A DNA stretch of 64,000 nt, taken from NCBI RefSeq assembly GCF_018449695.1, contig NZ_JAAVUY010000011.1, positions 87,001 through 151,000 on the forward strand. The letters run 5' to 3'. The position numbers and the translations under genes were made by a program. This document shows, one piece after another, positions 42,822 to 52,130 of this stretch (the first letter of the stretch is position 1; each line of letters opens with the position of its first letter). This DNA is from Bradyrhizobium sp. dw_411 (GTDB taxonomy: Bacteria > Pseudomonadota > Alphaproteobacteria > Rhizobiales > Xanthobacteraceae). The notes beneath the pieces are model-generated. The model was given only the letters and a program-made list of their open reading frames with translations, had not been told where the DNA came from and made no database searches.

Positions 42822-44627
42822 ATGTCCCTGCTTCGCCTCTACACCCGCGTTCTTGAATTGCTCGGCAAGGAGGCGCGGCTGGGCTGGATTCTGGCCGCCG
42901 CCAACCTGCTACTGGCCGGGGCGCAATTTGCCGAGCCGGTGCTGTTCGGCCGCATCGTCGATGTGTTGTCCGGCAAAGCGACCGGTGGCCCGCTCGGATC
43001 GTCGCCGGCGTGGCCGCTGTTGGCGGCCTGGGCGGCGTTCGGGCTGTTCACCATCGGCTGCAGCGCTGCCGTGGCGCTCCATGCCGATCGGCTGGCCCAC
43101 CGCCAGCGTCAGGCCGTGCTGACGAATTATTTCGAACACATCATGCAATTGCCGCTGACTTTCCACACCGGCACCCATTCCGGCCGCCTGATGAAGGTGA
43201 TGCTGAACGGCACGGACTCCCTGTGGAGGCTGTGGCTTGGATTTTTCCGCGAGCATTTCGCCGCGATCATGTCGCTGGTGGTGCTGTTGCCGCTGGCGTT
43301 CTACATCAACTGGCGCCTCGCAATCCTGCTGTTCATTCTCTGCATCGTGTTCACCGTGCTGACCACGCTGGTGGTGCGCAAGACCTACGGCATGCAGAAC
43401 GAGGTCGAGGCGCATTACAGCGACCTGTCGGCGCGCGCCTCCGATGCGCTCGGCAATGTCGCGCTGGTGCAAAGCTTCGTGCGCATCGATGCCGAGGTGC
43501 AGGGACTGCGTTTTGTTGCCGACAAGCTTTTGGCGGTGCAGATGCCGGTGCTGTCGTGGTGGGCGCTGGTCACCGTCATCACCCGGGCTTCGACCACCAT
43601 CACCGTGCTGGCGATCTTCACCGTCGGCATCGTGCTGCACGAACAGGGCCTCACTTCCGTGGGCGAGATCGTGATGTTCGTCAGCTTCGCGACCATGCTG
43701 ATCCAGAAACTCGAGCAGGTCGTCAGCTTCATCAACAACGTGTTCATGGAAGCGCCGCGCCTGCAGGAATTCTTCAATGTGCTGGACGCGGTGCCCGCGG
43801 TGCGCGACCGGCCCGACGCGATCGATACCGGGCGTCTTTCGGGCCTGGTCGAATTCAAGGACGTGTCGTTTTCATATGACGGCAAGCGGCCCGCGGTCGA
43901 AGACCTTTCCTTCACCGCGCTGCCCGGCCAGACCATCGCGCTGGTCGGCCCGACCGGCGCCGGCAAATCGACCGCCATCGCGCTGTTGCATCGCGCGTTC
44001 GATCCGCAATCGGGCTTCATCCGGATCGACGGCATGGATGTGCGCGGCCTGACCTTGGCGGCACTGCGGCGGAATATCGGCGTGGTGTTTCAGGAGGCGC
44101 TGCTCTTCAACCGGTCGATCGCGGAAAACCTGCGCGTCGGCAAACCTGACGCGACCGACGAGGAATTGCGGATCGCGGCGGAGCGCGCCCAGGCGCTGGA
44201 ATTCATCGAACGCAGCGATCTGAAATTCGAGACCAATGCCGGTGAGCGCGGGCGGATGCTGTCCGGTGGCGAACGGCAACGGTTGTCGATTGCGCGGGCG
44301 CTGCTGAAGGATCCGCCGATCCTGATTCTCGACGAGGCGACCAGCGCGCTCGACGCTGTCACCGAGGCCAAGGTCAACGCCGCGCTGGATGAGGTCATGA
44401 AGGGACGGACCACTTTCGTGATCGCCCACCGGCTTTCGACCATCCGCAACGCCACGCGCATCATGCTGTTCGATAACGGACAGGTGATCGAAAGCGGAAC
44501 TTTCGATGAACTTGTGGCGAAAGGCGGCCGTTTTGCCGAGCTCGCAAGGGCCCAGTTCATGGTACAGGAGAGCGCACGGGCCAGCGTTCAGGCGATCAAG
44601 GCGGATAACGCCGCTGTCAAAATTTAA
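42822..44627 (+). CDS. ndvA: ABC exporter (permease-ATPase fusion), cyclic beta-glucan exporter type
   Basis: 601 residues: six-helix ABC membrane domain (about 1-320) fused to an ATPase domain (about 340-585). Walker A GPTGAGKST, signature LSGGERQRLSIARAL, Walker B PILILDEATSALD, H-loop VIAHRLSTI. The N-terminal sequence (MSLLRLYTRVLELLG, FAEPVLFGRIVDVLSG) and the long RSIAENLRVGKPDATDEEL segment fit the NdvA/ChvA group. These export cyclic beta-1,2 or beta-1,3/1,6 glucans to the periplasm in rhizobia, needed for osmotic adaptation and nodulation. An ndvB synthase is not in the window, so the substrate is inferred from similarity. Confidence 0.85.
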   Translation: MSLLRLYTRVLELLGKEARLGWILAAANLLLAGAQFAEPVLFGRIVDVLSGKATGGPLGSSPAWPLLAAWAAFGLFTIGCSAAVALHADRLAHRQRQAVLTNYFEHIMQLPLTFHTGTHSGRLMKVMLNGTDSLWRLWLGFFREHFAAIMSLVVLLPLAFYINWRLAILLFILCIVFTVLTTLVVRKTYGMQNEVEAHYSDLSARASDALGNVALVQSFVRIDAEVQGLRFVADKLLAVQMPVLSWWALVTVITRASTTITVLAIFTVGIVLHEQGLTSVGEIVMFVSFATMLIQKLEQVVSFINNVFMEAPRLQEFFNVLDAVPAVRDRPDAIDTGRLSGLVEFKDVSFSYDGKRPAVEDLSFTALPGQTIALVGPTGAGKSTAIALLHRAFDPQSGFIRIDGMDVRGLTLAALRRNIGVVFQEALLFNRSIAENLRVGKPDATDEELRIAAERAQALEFIERSDLKFETNAGERGRMLSGGERQRLSIARALLKDPPILILDEATSALDAVTEAKVNAALDEVMKGRTTFVIAHRLSTIRNATRIMLFDNGQVIESGTFDELVAKGGRFAELARAQFMVQESARASVQAIKADNAAVKI

Positions 44628-44825
44628 GTATCGCCGAAATTTGGCCTATTTCGTCCACGATTTAATCAGCGGACCTCTGTTCCGGACTGGCAAGCCGGTA
44701 TAGGTTCGCGTCTGCCGTGAGCGACGGTGCCGGACGCGCTTGAAACCCGAACGTCACATGCCAAGACCTCCTTCTGCAAATACCTCCTTTGCGAAGGCGG
44801 GTCTCAAAGGACCGGAATCCAACTC

Positions 44826-46196
44826 GTGCAATTTCTTCGCCCGTTGCTTTGCAAATCGTCGTTGAACTGGATCGTCGTCGTCGCGGCCCTCGCTGTCGTG
44901 ACGCCACGTATCGCGCATGCCGAAGCGCTGCTGGTGGTTGAAGCCGAGAGCGGCAAAGTACTGCAGGCCGAGAACGCGACCTATCCCTGGTATCCCGCAT
45001 CGGTGACCAAGCTGATGACGGCCTATGTCACGCTCAAGGCGGTCAAGGAAGGGCGGATCACGCTCGACACGCTGTTGACGGTGTCTCCGGTGGCGGCCTC
45101 GCAGTCGCCGGCCAAGATGGGTTTCCGGCCGGGCATTCAACTCACTGTCGATAACGCGCTCAAGATGATGCTGGTGCGCTCAGCCAACGACATGGCCGTG
45201 GTGCTGGCCGAGGGCGTCGGCGGATCGATCGACGGTTTTTCGGCGCTGATGAATCAGAACGCGCAGCAGCTCGGGATGACGCAGACCAGCTACGTCAATC
45301 CGAACGGCCTGCCCGCGGATGGCCAGATCACGTCGGCCCGGGATCTGGCGATCCTGGCCCGCGCCATCATTCACGACCTGCCGGAATATGAATATTTCGT
45401 GCACATTCCCTCGATCCGCTATGGCCGCAGGGTCACGCAGAATTTCAACAAGCTGATCGGGCGCTATCCCGGCGCCGATGGCTTCAAGACCGGCTTCATC
45501 TGTGCGTCCGGCTACAATCTGGTGGCCTCGGCGACCCGCAATGGCCGGCGGCTGATCGCGGTCGTGCTCGGCGCTTCCTCGGGCAACATGCGCGCGGTTC
45601 GCGCGGCGCAATTGCTGGAGCGCAACTTTGCCAACAACTCGCTGTCCTGGCTGAAGCCGACGCTCGGCACCGTCGACAATCTGGTGCCGATCGATGCCTC
45701 GCCGCCGAACCTGCGCGAGGAAATGTGCGGCGGTAAACACCACAAGCCGGCCAGCGATGAGGATGCGGACAATGCCGCGACCAGCGCCGATGGCGCCAAC
45801 AGCGAACCGCTGGCGTTCTTCTCCACCGGAGGGCTGCAGGCGCCGGTGTTAAAGCCGTCGGAATTGATGGCGGCCGCACCCGCGGCTTCCGAGCCGATTA
45901 TTGTTTATACCGGGCCGACCCGGACCGGCGCCGCCTTGATCGCCGCAGTCGCCGCCGACACCGAAGAACAGACCCCGAAGCATCGCAGCAAGAAATCCCG
46001 GGTGGCTGCAAAAAAGCCTGATGCACCGGCTGAGTCCAAACACGCCAATGCCAAACCGGACACGGCGCCAAAAGCCGCCGCCAAGCCGGCCAAGCCCAAG
46101 GCCGCAGCAAAACCCAAATCCGATTCCAAGCCCGGTCCAAAGACCGGCGAGGCCAAACCCGCCGACCAAAAGACGGCTGCAGCGCCGCGCACTTGA
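44826..46196 (+). CDS. D-alanyl-D-alanine carboxypeptidase, low-molecular-weight PBP (DacF-like)
   Basis: 456 residues if started at GTG 44826, which gives a normal signal peptide (NWIVVVAALAVVTPRIAHA); the frame is open from 44727. Penicillin-binding motifs: SVTK with active Ser59, SAN at 119-121, and KTGF near residue 220. It trims the terminal D-Ala from peptidoglycan stem peptides in the periplasm. After the catalytic domain comes a 170-residue tail of Ala, Pro and Lys (KPAKPKAAAKPKSD), common in alphaproteobacterial homologues and perhaps cell-wall binding. The usual C-terminal amphipathic anchor helix is not visible. Confidence 0.9.
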   Translation: MQFLRPLLCKSSLNWIVVVAALAVVTPRIAHAEALLVVEAESGKVLQAENATYPWYPASVTKLMTAYVTLKAVKEGRITLDTLLTVSPVAASQSPAKMGFRPGIQLTVDNALKMMLVRSANDMAVVLAEGVGGSIDGFSALMNQNAQQLGMTQTSYVNPNGLPADGQITSARDLAILARAIIHDLPEYEYFVHIPSIRYGRRVTQNFNKLIGRYPGADGFKTGFICASGYNLVASATRNGRRLIAVVLGASSGNMRAVRAAQLLERNFANNSLSWLKPTLGTVDNLVPIDASPPNLREEMCGGKHHKPASDEDADNAATSADGANSEPLAFFSTGGLQAPVLKPSELMAAAPAASEPIIVYTGPTRTGAALIAAVAADTEEQTPKHRSKKSRVAAKKPDAPAESKHANAKPDTAPKAAAKPAKPKAAAKPKSDSKPGPKTGEAKPADQKTAAAPRT

Positions 46197-46390
46197 ACCG
46201 AGTCCGCGGCCCCGGCCGGCTGTACAGCCTGAACGCGCCCCGAACGGTTTCCTTCAATCATCTGCCTATTCAGGGTGCACTGCGGCTTGCCATCGGCCGC
46301 CGCAATGCTCAATACTACCCAAAATAAAAACAAGGAGTCTCGTCCCGGCAAAACGGGCAAAACGAGGAAGCCAACCAGGAGGGGAAATAA

Positions 46391-48076
46391 ATGGAGCGCA
46401 TCTGGCTCAAACAATATCCGGCTGGCGTGCCCGCCGATATCGATGTGACTCAGTATTCGTCTCTGGTCGAATTGCTGGAAGAAAGCTTTGCCAAGTTTGG
46501 CGACCGCAAGGCCTTCATCTGCATGGACAAGTCGATCAGCTACCGCGACCTCGACGAGATGTCGCTGGCGCTCGCCGCCTACCTGCAAAGCAAGGGCCTG
46601 CAAAAGGGCGCCCGCGTCGCGCTGATGATGCCGAACGTGTTGCAGTACCCGGTATCCACCGCCGCCGTGCTGCGCGCCGGCTACGCGGTCGTGAACGTCA
46701 ATCCGCTTTATACCCCGCGCGAACTCGAGCACCAACTCAAGGATTCCGGCGCCGAGGCGATCATCGTTCTGGAGAATTTCGCCACCACCGTACAGCAGGT
46801 GATCGCCAGGACCGCGGTGAAGCATGTCATCGTCGGCAGCATGGGCGACATGCTCGGCTTCAAGGGCGTGATCGTCAATCTGGTGATCCGGCGCGTCAAG
46901 AAAATGGTGCCGCCCTGGTCGATCCCGGGCGCGGTCAATTTCAATGACGCGATCGCGGCCGGTCGCGGCATGATGTTCAACAAGCCAAAGATCGCGCCCG
47001 AGGATGTCGCCTTCCTGCAATATACCGGCGGCACCACCGGCGTCTCCAAGGGAGCGACGCTGCTTCATCGCAACATTCTGGCCAATGTGCTGCAGAACGA
47101 CGCCTGGCTGCAGCCGGCGCTGAAGAAGCCGCCGCACGTCGATCAATTGTTCATCGTCTGCGCGCTGCCGCTGTATCACATCTTCGCGCTGACGGCCTGC
47201 TTCCTGCTCGGGACGCGCGTGGGCGGCACCAATCTGTTGATTCCCAATCCGCGCGACATGGCGGGTTTCATCAAGGAGCTGATGAAATACCAGATCAGCT
47301 TCTTCCCCGGGGTCAACACGCTGTACAACGGCCTGTTGAATACGCCCGGCTTCGACAAGATCGATTTCTCCAAGCTGAAGGTTTCAAACGGCGGCGGCAT
47401 GGCGACCCAGAAACCGGTCGCCGAGAAATGGCTGGCCGTGACCGGCTGCGCGCTGTCGGAGGGCTACGGCCTGTCGGAGACCTCGCCGACCCTGACCTGC
47501 AACCCCGCGACGATCGAAAAATTCTCCGGTTCGATCGGCCTGCCCGTACCGTCAACCTACCTTTCGATCCGCGACGATGACGGCAAGGAAGTCGCGATCG
47601 GCGAGCCCGGCGAAATCTGCGCCAAGGGTCCGCAGGTGATGGCCGGTTACTGGAACCGGCCCGATGAGACCGCCAATGTGATGACCGCAGACGGCTACTT
47701 CCGCACCGGCGACATCGGCGTGATGAGCGCGGACGGCTACACCAAGATCGTCGATCGCAAGAAGGATATGATCCTGGTTTCGGGCTTCAACGTCTATCCC
47801 AACGAGATCGAGGAAGTGATCGCGAGCCATCCCGGCGTATTGGAATGCGCCGTGATCGGCGTCACCGACCAGCGCTCGGGTGAAGCCGTCAAGGCCTTTG
47901 TCGTCAAGAAGGATCCCAGCGTCACGGCGGAAGACATCATCAAGTTCTGCGGCACGCAACTGACCAACTACAAAGTGCCGAAGCAGATCGAGTTCCGGAC
48001 CAGCCTGCCGAAGACCAATGTCGGCAAGATCCTGCGCCGCGAATTGCGTGATGAGAAAAAGGCAGCGGCGGCCTGA
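46391..48076 (+). CDS. fadD: Long-chain fatty-acid CoA ligase
   Basis: 561 residues, ATG at 46391 with AGGAGGGGAAATAA directly before it. It activates fatty acids to acyl-CoA via an acyl-AMP intermediate. The AMP-binding motif YTGGTTGVSKGA, the LSEGYGLSETSP region, GYFRTGDIGVM and the C-terminal PKTNVGKILRREL with the catalytic Lys are all in place. The VDRKKDMILVSGFNVYPNEIEEVI stretch matches FadD of Escherichia coli. It stands alone; the next gene is a DUF924 protein. Confidence 0.94.
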   Translation: MERIWLKQYPAGVPADIDVTQYSSLVELLEESFAKFGDRKAFICMDKSISYRDLDEMSLALAAYLQSKGLQKGARVALMMPNVLQYPVSTAAVLRAGYAVVNVNPLYTPRELEHQLKDSGAEAIIVLENFATTVQQVIARTAVKHVIVGSMGDMLGFKGVIVNLVIRRVKKMVPPWSIPGAVNFNDAIAAGRGMMFNKPKIAPEDVAFLQYTGGTTGVSKGATLLHRNILANVLQNDAWLQPALKKPPHVDQLFIVCALPLYHIFALTACFLLGTRVGGTNLLIPNPRDMAGFIKELMKYQISFFPGVNTLYNGLLNTPGFDKIDFSKLKVSNGGGMATQKPVAEKWLAVTGCALSEGYGLSETSPTLTCNPATIEKFSGSIGLPVPSTYLSIRDDDGKEVAIGEPGEICAKGPQVMAGYWNRPDETANVMTADGYFRTGDIGVMSADGYTKIVDRKKDMILVSGFNVYPNEIEEVIASHPGVLECAVIGVTDQRSGEAVKAFVVKKDPSVTAEDIIKFCGTQLTNYKVPKQIEFRTSLPKTNVGKILRRELRDEKKAAAA

Positions 48077-48102
48077 ATGGACAAGGCCGCGGACGCTTGT
48101 TG

Positions 48103-48657
48103 GTGACGGATGCCCGCGACGCTACGCCCGAAGAAATCCTCGCGTTCTGGCGCGAGGCCGGCAGCGAGCGTTGGTACACCAAAGACGCGGCATTCGATGC
48201 CGAGGTGCGGCGCAAATTCTTCGGACTGTGGCAGAGAGCCGCCGCCGGCGAGCTGTTATCCTGGGAAGCATCCGACGACGGCGCGCTGGCGCTGGTCATT
48301 ATCCTCGACCAGTTTCCCCGCAATATGTTTCGCGGCGACGCCAGGACCTATTCCACCGATCCGCAGGCCCTTGGGGTCGCAAGCCGCGCCATCGCGCGCA
48401 ACGTGGACGCGCGGATTGAGCCGGCCCTGCTGGAATTTCTCTACATGCCCTTCATGCATTCGGAGCAAATGTGCGACCAGCAACGCTGCGTCGAGCTGTT
48501 TCGTAAAACCGGCAACACCGACAACGTCGGATATGCGCAGGACCATGCCGAGATTGTCAGGCGGTTCGGGCGCTTTCCCCATCGCAACTGTATCCTGGGG
48601 CGAGCCACGACGCCGGAGGAGCAGGCCTTTCTCGACAGCGGCGGATTTTCCGGCTGA
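48103..48657 (+). CDS. DUF924 family protein
   Basis: 184 residues from GTG at 48103; TTG at 48097 is also possible, and no good ribosome site separates them. DUF924 signatures: EEILAFWREAGSERWYTKDAAFD, LALVIILDQFPRNMFRGDARTYSTD, YMPFMHSEQMCDQQRCVELF and FGRFPHRNCILGRATTPEEQAFL. The fold is TPR-like and helical. The molecular function is not established. It lies 26 bases after fadD on the same strand and may be read through from it. Confidence 0.9.
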   Translation: MTDARDATPEEILAFWREAGSERWYTKDAAFDAEVRRKFFGLWQRAAAGELLSWEASDDGALALVIILDQFPRNMFRGDARTYSTDPQALGVASRAIARNVDARIEPALLEFLYMPFMHSEQMCDQQRCVELFRKTGNTDNVGYAQDHAEIVRRFGRFPHRNCILGRATTPEEQAFLDSGGFSG

Positions 48658-48765
48658 TGACACAACGGTGAACCAACAGGACCATTGCCGTTTCCACGGC
48701 AGCTCATATTGTGCCCGCAGCCCGCCCGGTTTAAGACATCCCGGCACAGCCAAGGAGAATTGACG

Positions 48766-49251
48766 ATGACCATTAAAGTTGGCGACAAGCTGCCCGAAGC
48801 CAAATTTCGCGTGATGACGGCGGAAGGTCCGCAGGTCAAAACCACCGACGATATCTTCAAGGGCAAGAAGGTCGCGCTGTTCGCGGTCCCCGGCGCCTAT
48901 ACCGGCACCTGCCACAAAATGCATCTGCCGAGCATTTTCCTCAACGCCTATGCCATCAAGGACAAGGGCGTGAACACCATCGCGATCGTCTCGGTCAATG
49001 ACGCCTTCGTCATGAACGCCTGGAAGCGCGACACCGACCAGCGCGACGAAGCCACCTTCCTCGCCGACGGCAATGCCGACTTCACCAAGGCGATCGGCAT
49101 GGAACTGGACGCCTCCGGCAACGGCCTCGGCATCCGCTCCCACCGCTACTCGATGCTGGTCGAAGACGGCGTCGTCAAAAAGCTCAACCTCGAAGCCGCC
49201 CCCGGCAAAGTCGAGGTTTCCGGCGGCGATACGCTGCTGGGACAACTGTAA
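48766..49251 (+). CDS. Peroxiredoxin, Prx5 type
   Basis: 161 residues from ATG at 48766, AAGGAGA upstream. It reduces hydrogen peroxide and alkyl hydroperoxides through one peroxidatic Cys, in PGAYTGTCHKMHLPSI (the Prx5 variant of PxxxTxxC). Other parts: KVALFAVPG, IAIVSVNDAFVMNAW and FTKAIGMELDASGNGLGIRSHRYSMLVEDG (Prx5 signature). No second Cys acts as resolver, so reduction by glutathione or glutaredoxin is likely. Full length. Confidence 0.93.
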   Translation: MTIKVGDKLPEAKFRVMTAEGPQVKTTDDIFKGKKVALFAVPGAYTGTCHKMHLPSIFLNAYAIKDKGVNTIAIVSVNDAFVMNAWKRDTDQRDEATFLADGNADFTKAIGMELDASGNGLGIRSHRYSMLVEDGVVKKLNLEAAPGKVEVSGGDTLLGQL

Positions 49252-49292
49252 GCGCAGCACGTAACGTCACGCGCGCGCGCACCGGGCTTTTT

Positions 49293-49470
49293 CCCTTCTC
49301 CCCTTGTGGGAGAAGGTGGCCATAGGCGGCCTCCGGCCGCCGTTCTTTAGGACGCCGATGCTTCGCATCGGCTATGGCGCGCCGGATGAGGGGTCTCTAT
49401 CCGCGGAGCCAACCCCTCACCCGTCGCCTCACTTCGTGAGGCGCCACCCTCTCCCACAAGGGGAGAGGGC
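49293..49470. repeat. Palindromic dispersed repeat
   Basis: About 180 bases with near-complementary ends (CCCTTCTCCCCTTGTGGGAG at the left; CTCTCCCACAAGGGGAGAGG at the right) plus inner hairpins (GGCGGCCTCCGGCCGCC, GATGCTTCGCATC, CCTCACTTCGTGAGG). It sits between the convergent peroxiredoxin and rnhA genes and probably terminates both. It is a different family from the other repeats here. Confidence 0.75.
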
Positions 49471-49473
49471 CCG

Positions 49474-49926
49474 CTACCCCTTCAACCTCGCCATCGCGAC
49501 GCCGTCGCGCGCCAGTTGATCGGCACGCTCGTTCTCGTCGTGGCCAGCGTGGCCCTTGACCCAGTGCCAGCGCACCTGATGCGCTTTCAGCACCTCATCG
49601 AGCCGCTGCCACAGGTCGACATTCTTGACCGGCTTCTTGTCGGCGGTGCGCCAGCCGTTCTTTTTCCAGCCGTGGATCCAGCCGGTGATGCCCTGACGGA
49701 CATACTGGCTGTCGGTATAGAGATCGACGCTGCACGGCTTCTTCAGGGTTTCCAGCGCGGAGATCGCCGCCATCAACTCCATGCGGTTGTTGGTGGTGTG
49801 CGCCTCGCCGCCCTTCAATTCCTTTTCGACATCGCCGAATTTCAGGATCGCGCCCCAGCCGCCCGGGCCGGGATTACCCGAGCAGGCGCCATCGGTGTAG
49901 ATCGTCACGACCGGCAATGAACTCAC
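49474..49926 (-). CDS. rnhA: Ribonuclease HI
   Basis: 150 residues. It cuts RNA in RNA:DNA hybrids during replication. Catalytic carboxylates: Asp in YTDGACSGNPGPGGWGA, Glu in NNRMELMAAISAL, Asp in DLYTDSQYV, and the late His/Asp region VKGHAGHDENERADQLA. Length fits the bacterial enzyme. It overlaps thrB by four bases on the same strand, and thrB follows ispH by 5 bases, so ispH-thrB-rnhA form one operon. Confidence 0.96.
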   Translation of the reverse strand: MSSLPVVTIYTDGACSGNPGPGGWGAILKFGDVEKELKGGEAHTTNNRMELMAAISALETLKKPCSVDLYTDSQYVRQGITGWIHGWKKNGWRTADKKPVKNVDLWQRLDEVLKAHQVRWHWVKGHAGHDENERADQLARDGVAMARLKG

Positions 49927-50906
49927 GCCATCTGCCCCGAAGCAACGACGCCGTAATCGCGCCAGCCGGAGACGCCCTGCTGAAAGCGCAGCTTGCGGAC
50001 ATATTCCATCGGGTCTTTCGGACGCACCAAGGCACCCTTGGGCACATTGAGAAAATCGACGAGGCGCGTCAGCAGGAAGCGCAATGCCGCGCCCCGCGCC
50101 AGCAGCGGCAGCGCGTTCTGCTCGGCTTGCGACAATTGCCGCTCGCGGTCATAGGCGCCGAGAAAGGCCCGCGCCTTGGTGACGTTGAACGAACAATCGC
50201 TCTCAAAGCACCAGGCGTTGAGGCAGATCGCGACGTCGTAGGCGAGCGTATCGGTGCAGGCGAAGGTGAAATCGATGATGCCCGATACCTCATCGCCAAG
50301 GAAAAACACGTTGTCGGGAAACAGATCGGCATGGATCACGCCCTGCGGCAGATTCTTCGGCCAGATGTTGCCCTCGAGATGATCGAGCTCGGTACGAATA
50401 AAATCGCGCAACCCGTGCTGCACTTCGTCGGCGCGCGCAGCCGCCTGTTCGAACAGCGGACGCCAGCCCGATACCGACAGCGCATTGGCGCGCGCCATCG
50501 CAAAGTCGGCGCCGGCCAGATGCATTTTCGCCAGCGCCTGGCCGACCCCGGCGCAATGCGCGAGATTGGGCTTGCGCGGCCAGATGCCTTCCAGAAAATT
50601 GATGATCGCGGCCGGACGGCCTGCAAGCTCGCTCAACGCTTCGCCGCTTTTGTTCTTGAGCGGCTGCGGACAACTGATGCCGCGCGAGGCCAGATGCGTC
50701 ATCAAGTTCAGAAAGAACGGCAGGTCGCTTTTGGCGACGCGCTTCTCGTACAGCGTCAGGATGAAATGTCCGGCCGAAGTATGCAGCAGGAAGTTGGAAT
50801 TCTCGACGCCCTCGGCGATGCCCTTGTAGGACAGGAGTTCGCCGATGTCGTAAGCCTTCAGGAATTCCGCGAGTTCATCGGCGGCGACGTCGGTATAAAC
50901 CGCCAT
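49923..50906 (-). CDS. thrB: Homoserine kinase, ThrB type II (APH fold)
   Basis: 327 residues, aminoglycoside-phosphotransferase-like fold used by alphaproteobacterial homoserine kinases. Start YTDVAADELAEFLKAYDIGELLSYKGIAEGVENSNF; catalytic loop VIHADLFPDNVFF with the Asp/Asn pair; metal Asp in SGIIDFTFACTDTLAYD. It makes O-phosphohomoserine for threonine. It is the middle gene of the ispH-thrB-rnhA operon. Confidence 0.95.
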   Translation of the reverse strand: MAVYTDVAADELAEFLKAYDIGELLSYKGIAEGVENSNFLLHTSAGHFILTLYEKRVAKSDLPFFLNLMTHLASRGISCPQPLKNKSGEALSELAGRPAAIINFLEGIWPRKPNLAHCAGVGQALAKMHLAGADFAMARANALSVSGWRPLFEQAAARADEVQHGLRDFIRTELDHLEGNIWPKNLPQGVIHADLFPDNVFFLGDEVSGIIDFTFACTDTLAYDVAICLNAWCFESDCSFNVTKARAFLGAYDRERQLSQAEQNALPLLARGAALRFLLTRLVDFLNVPKGALVRPKDPMEYVRKLRFQQGVSGWRDYGVVASGQMA

Positions 50907-50911
50907 CGCAA

Positions 50912-51877
50912 CTACTCGGCAGCGTCAGGCCGCAGCGAACGCGGCAGCGGGAAGAACTCGTTCTCTTCCGCGGCCGAAACCGTCTCCACATGCAATTCGT
51001 AACGCTCGGCGAACGCGCCCATGATCTCTTCGACGATCACTTCCGGCGCCGAGGCGCCCGCGGTGATGCCGAGGCTCTTGATGCCGTCGAAGCGCGACCA
51101 GTCGAGATCGCTGGCGCGCTGCGCCAGCACCGCGATCGGGCAGCCCTCGCGCTCGGCGACTTCGCGCAGGCGCTGGGAATTCGACGAGTTCGGCGCGCCG
51201 ACCACGATCAGGGCATCGACCACCGGCGCCACCTTCTTCACCGCGAGCTGGCGGTTGGTGGTGGCGTAGCAGATGTCTTCCTTGTGCGGCCCGGAAATGT
51301 TCGGAAAACGTTCCTTGAGCATCGCGACGATTTCGGCGGTGTCGTCGATCGACAGCGTGGTCTGCGTCACAAAGGCAAGATTGTCGGGATCCTTCGGCGT
51401 GAAGGTCGCGGCATCATGCGCGGTCTCGATCAGCGTCACGGTGCCCGGGGGCAATTGCCCGAGCGTGCCGACCACTTCCGGGTGATGGGAATGTCCGATC
51501 AGAAGGATTTCGCGGCCGCGCTTGAAATGGATCGCCGCCTCGCGGTGAACTTTGGTCACCAGCGGACAGGTCGCATCCAGCGAGAAGAAATTGCGGGCCC
51601 GGGCGTCCGCCGGGACCGATTTCGGCACCCCGTGGGCCGAAAACACCACCGGAGCATTGGTATTGTCGGGAATTTCAGCCAGTTCCTCGACGAAAATCGC
51701 GCCCTTGGTCTTCAGGCTGTCGACCACATAGCGGTTATGGACGATCTCGTGGCGGACATAGACCGGGGCGCCGTAAATCGTTAACGCCCGCTCGACGGTA
51801 TCGATGGCCCGGACCACGCCGGCACAGAAGCCCCGTGGCGAACAAAGCACGATTTTCAGGGGTGGTTTGGCTGACAT
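50912..51877 (-). CDS. ispH: 4-hydroxy-3-methylbut-2-enyl diphosphate reductase
   Basis: 321 residues from ATG at 51877 (MSAKPPLKIVLCSPRGFCAGV); the frame is open for 48 more codons upstream. Last step of the non-mevalonate isoprenoid pathway, giving IPP and DMAPP. The 4Fe-4S cluster ligands are Cys in PRGFCAGV, DATCPLV and EDICYATTNRQ; the active-site motifs SAHGV, GHSHHPEV and TQTT are present. First gene of the ispH-thrB-rnhA operon. A divergent gene at 52131 has its own promoter in the gap. Confidence 0.96.
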   Translation of the reverse strand: MSAKPPLKIVLCSPRGFCAGVVRAIDTVERALTIYGAPVYVRHEIVHNRYVVDSLKTKGAIFVEELAEIPDNTNAPVVFSAHGVPKSVPADARARNFFSLDATCPLVTKVHREAAIHFKRGREILLIGHSHHPEVVGTLGQLPPGTVTLIETAHDAATFTPKDPDNLAFVTQTTLSIDDTAEIVAMLKERFPNISGPHKEDICYATTNRQLAVKKVAPVVDALIVVGAPNSSNSQRLREVAEREGCPIAVLAQRASDLDWSRFDGIKSLGITAGASAPEVIVEEIMGAFAERYELHVETVSAAEENEFFPLPRSLRPDAAE

Positions 51878-52130
51878 CGGGGCGATCTCGGACCGAAACA
51901 CCCCAGGAAAGCGCCGGGGAGCGGTCATTTCGAATAAAAGGGCAACCCGTGAAAGGGCTTGGAACAGGGCTTCGCCAAGGACTTGGGACGCCTTTTGGGC
52001 GCTGTCAAGGCCGGTCAGCAAACCATTGCGCGGTTACCCCCGGGCAGACTATATAGGGCGTAATTCCCGTCATCGCTGATGACCACGGCTTCGCCTCCCC
52101 GAGGTGGGCGAAGCGCTAAGGAGATTTGCC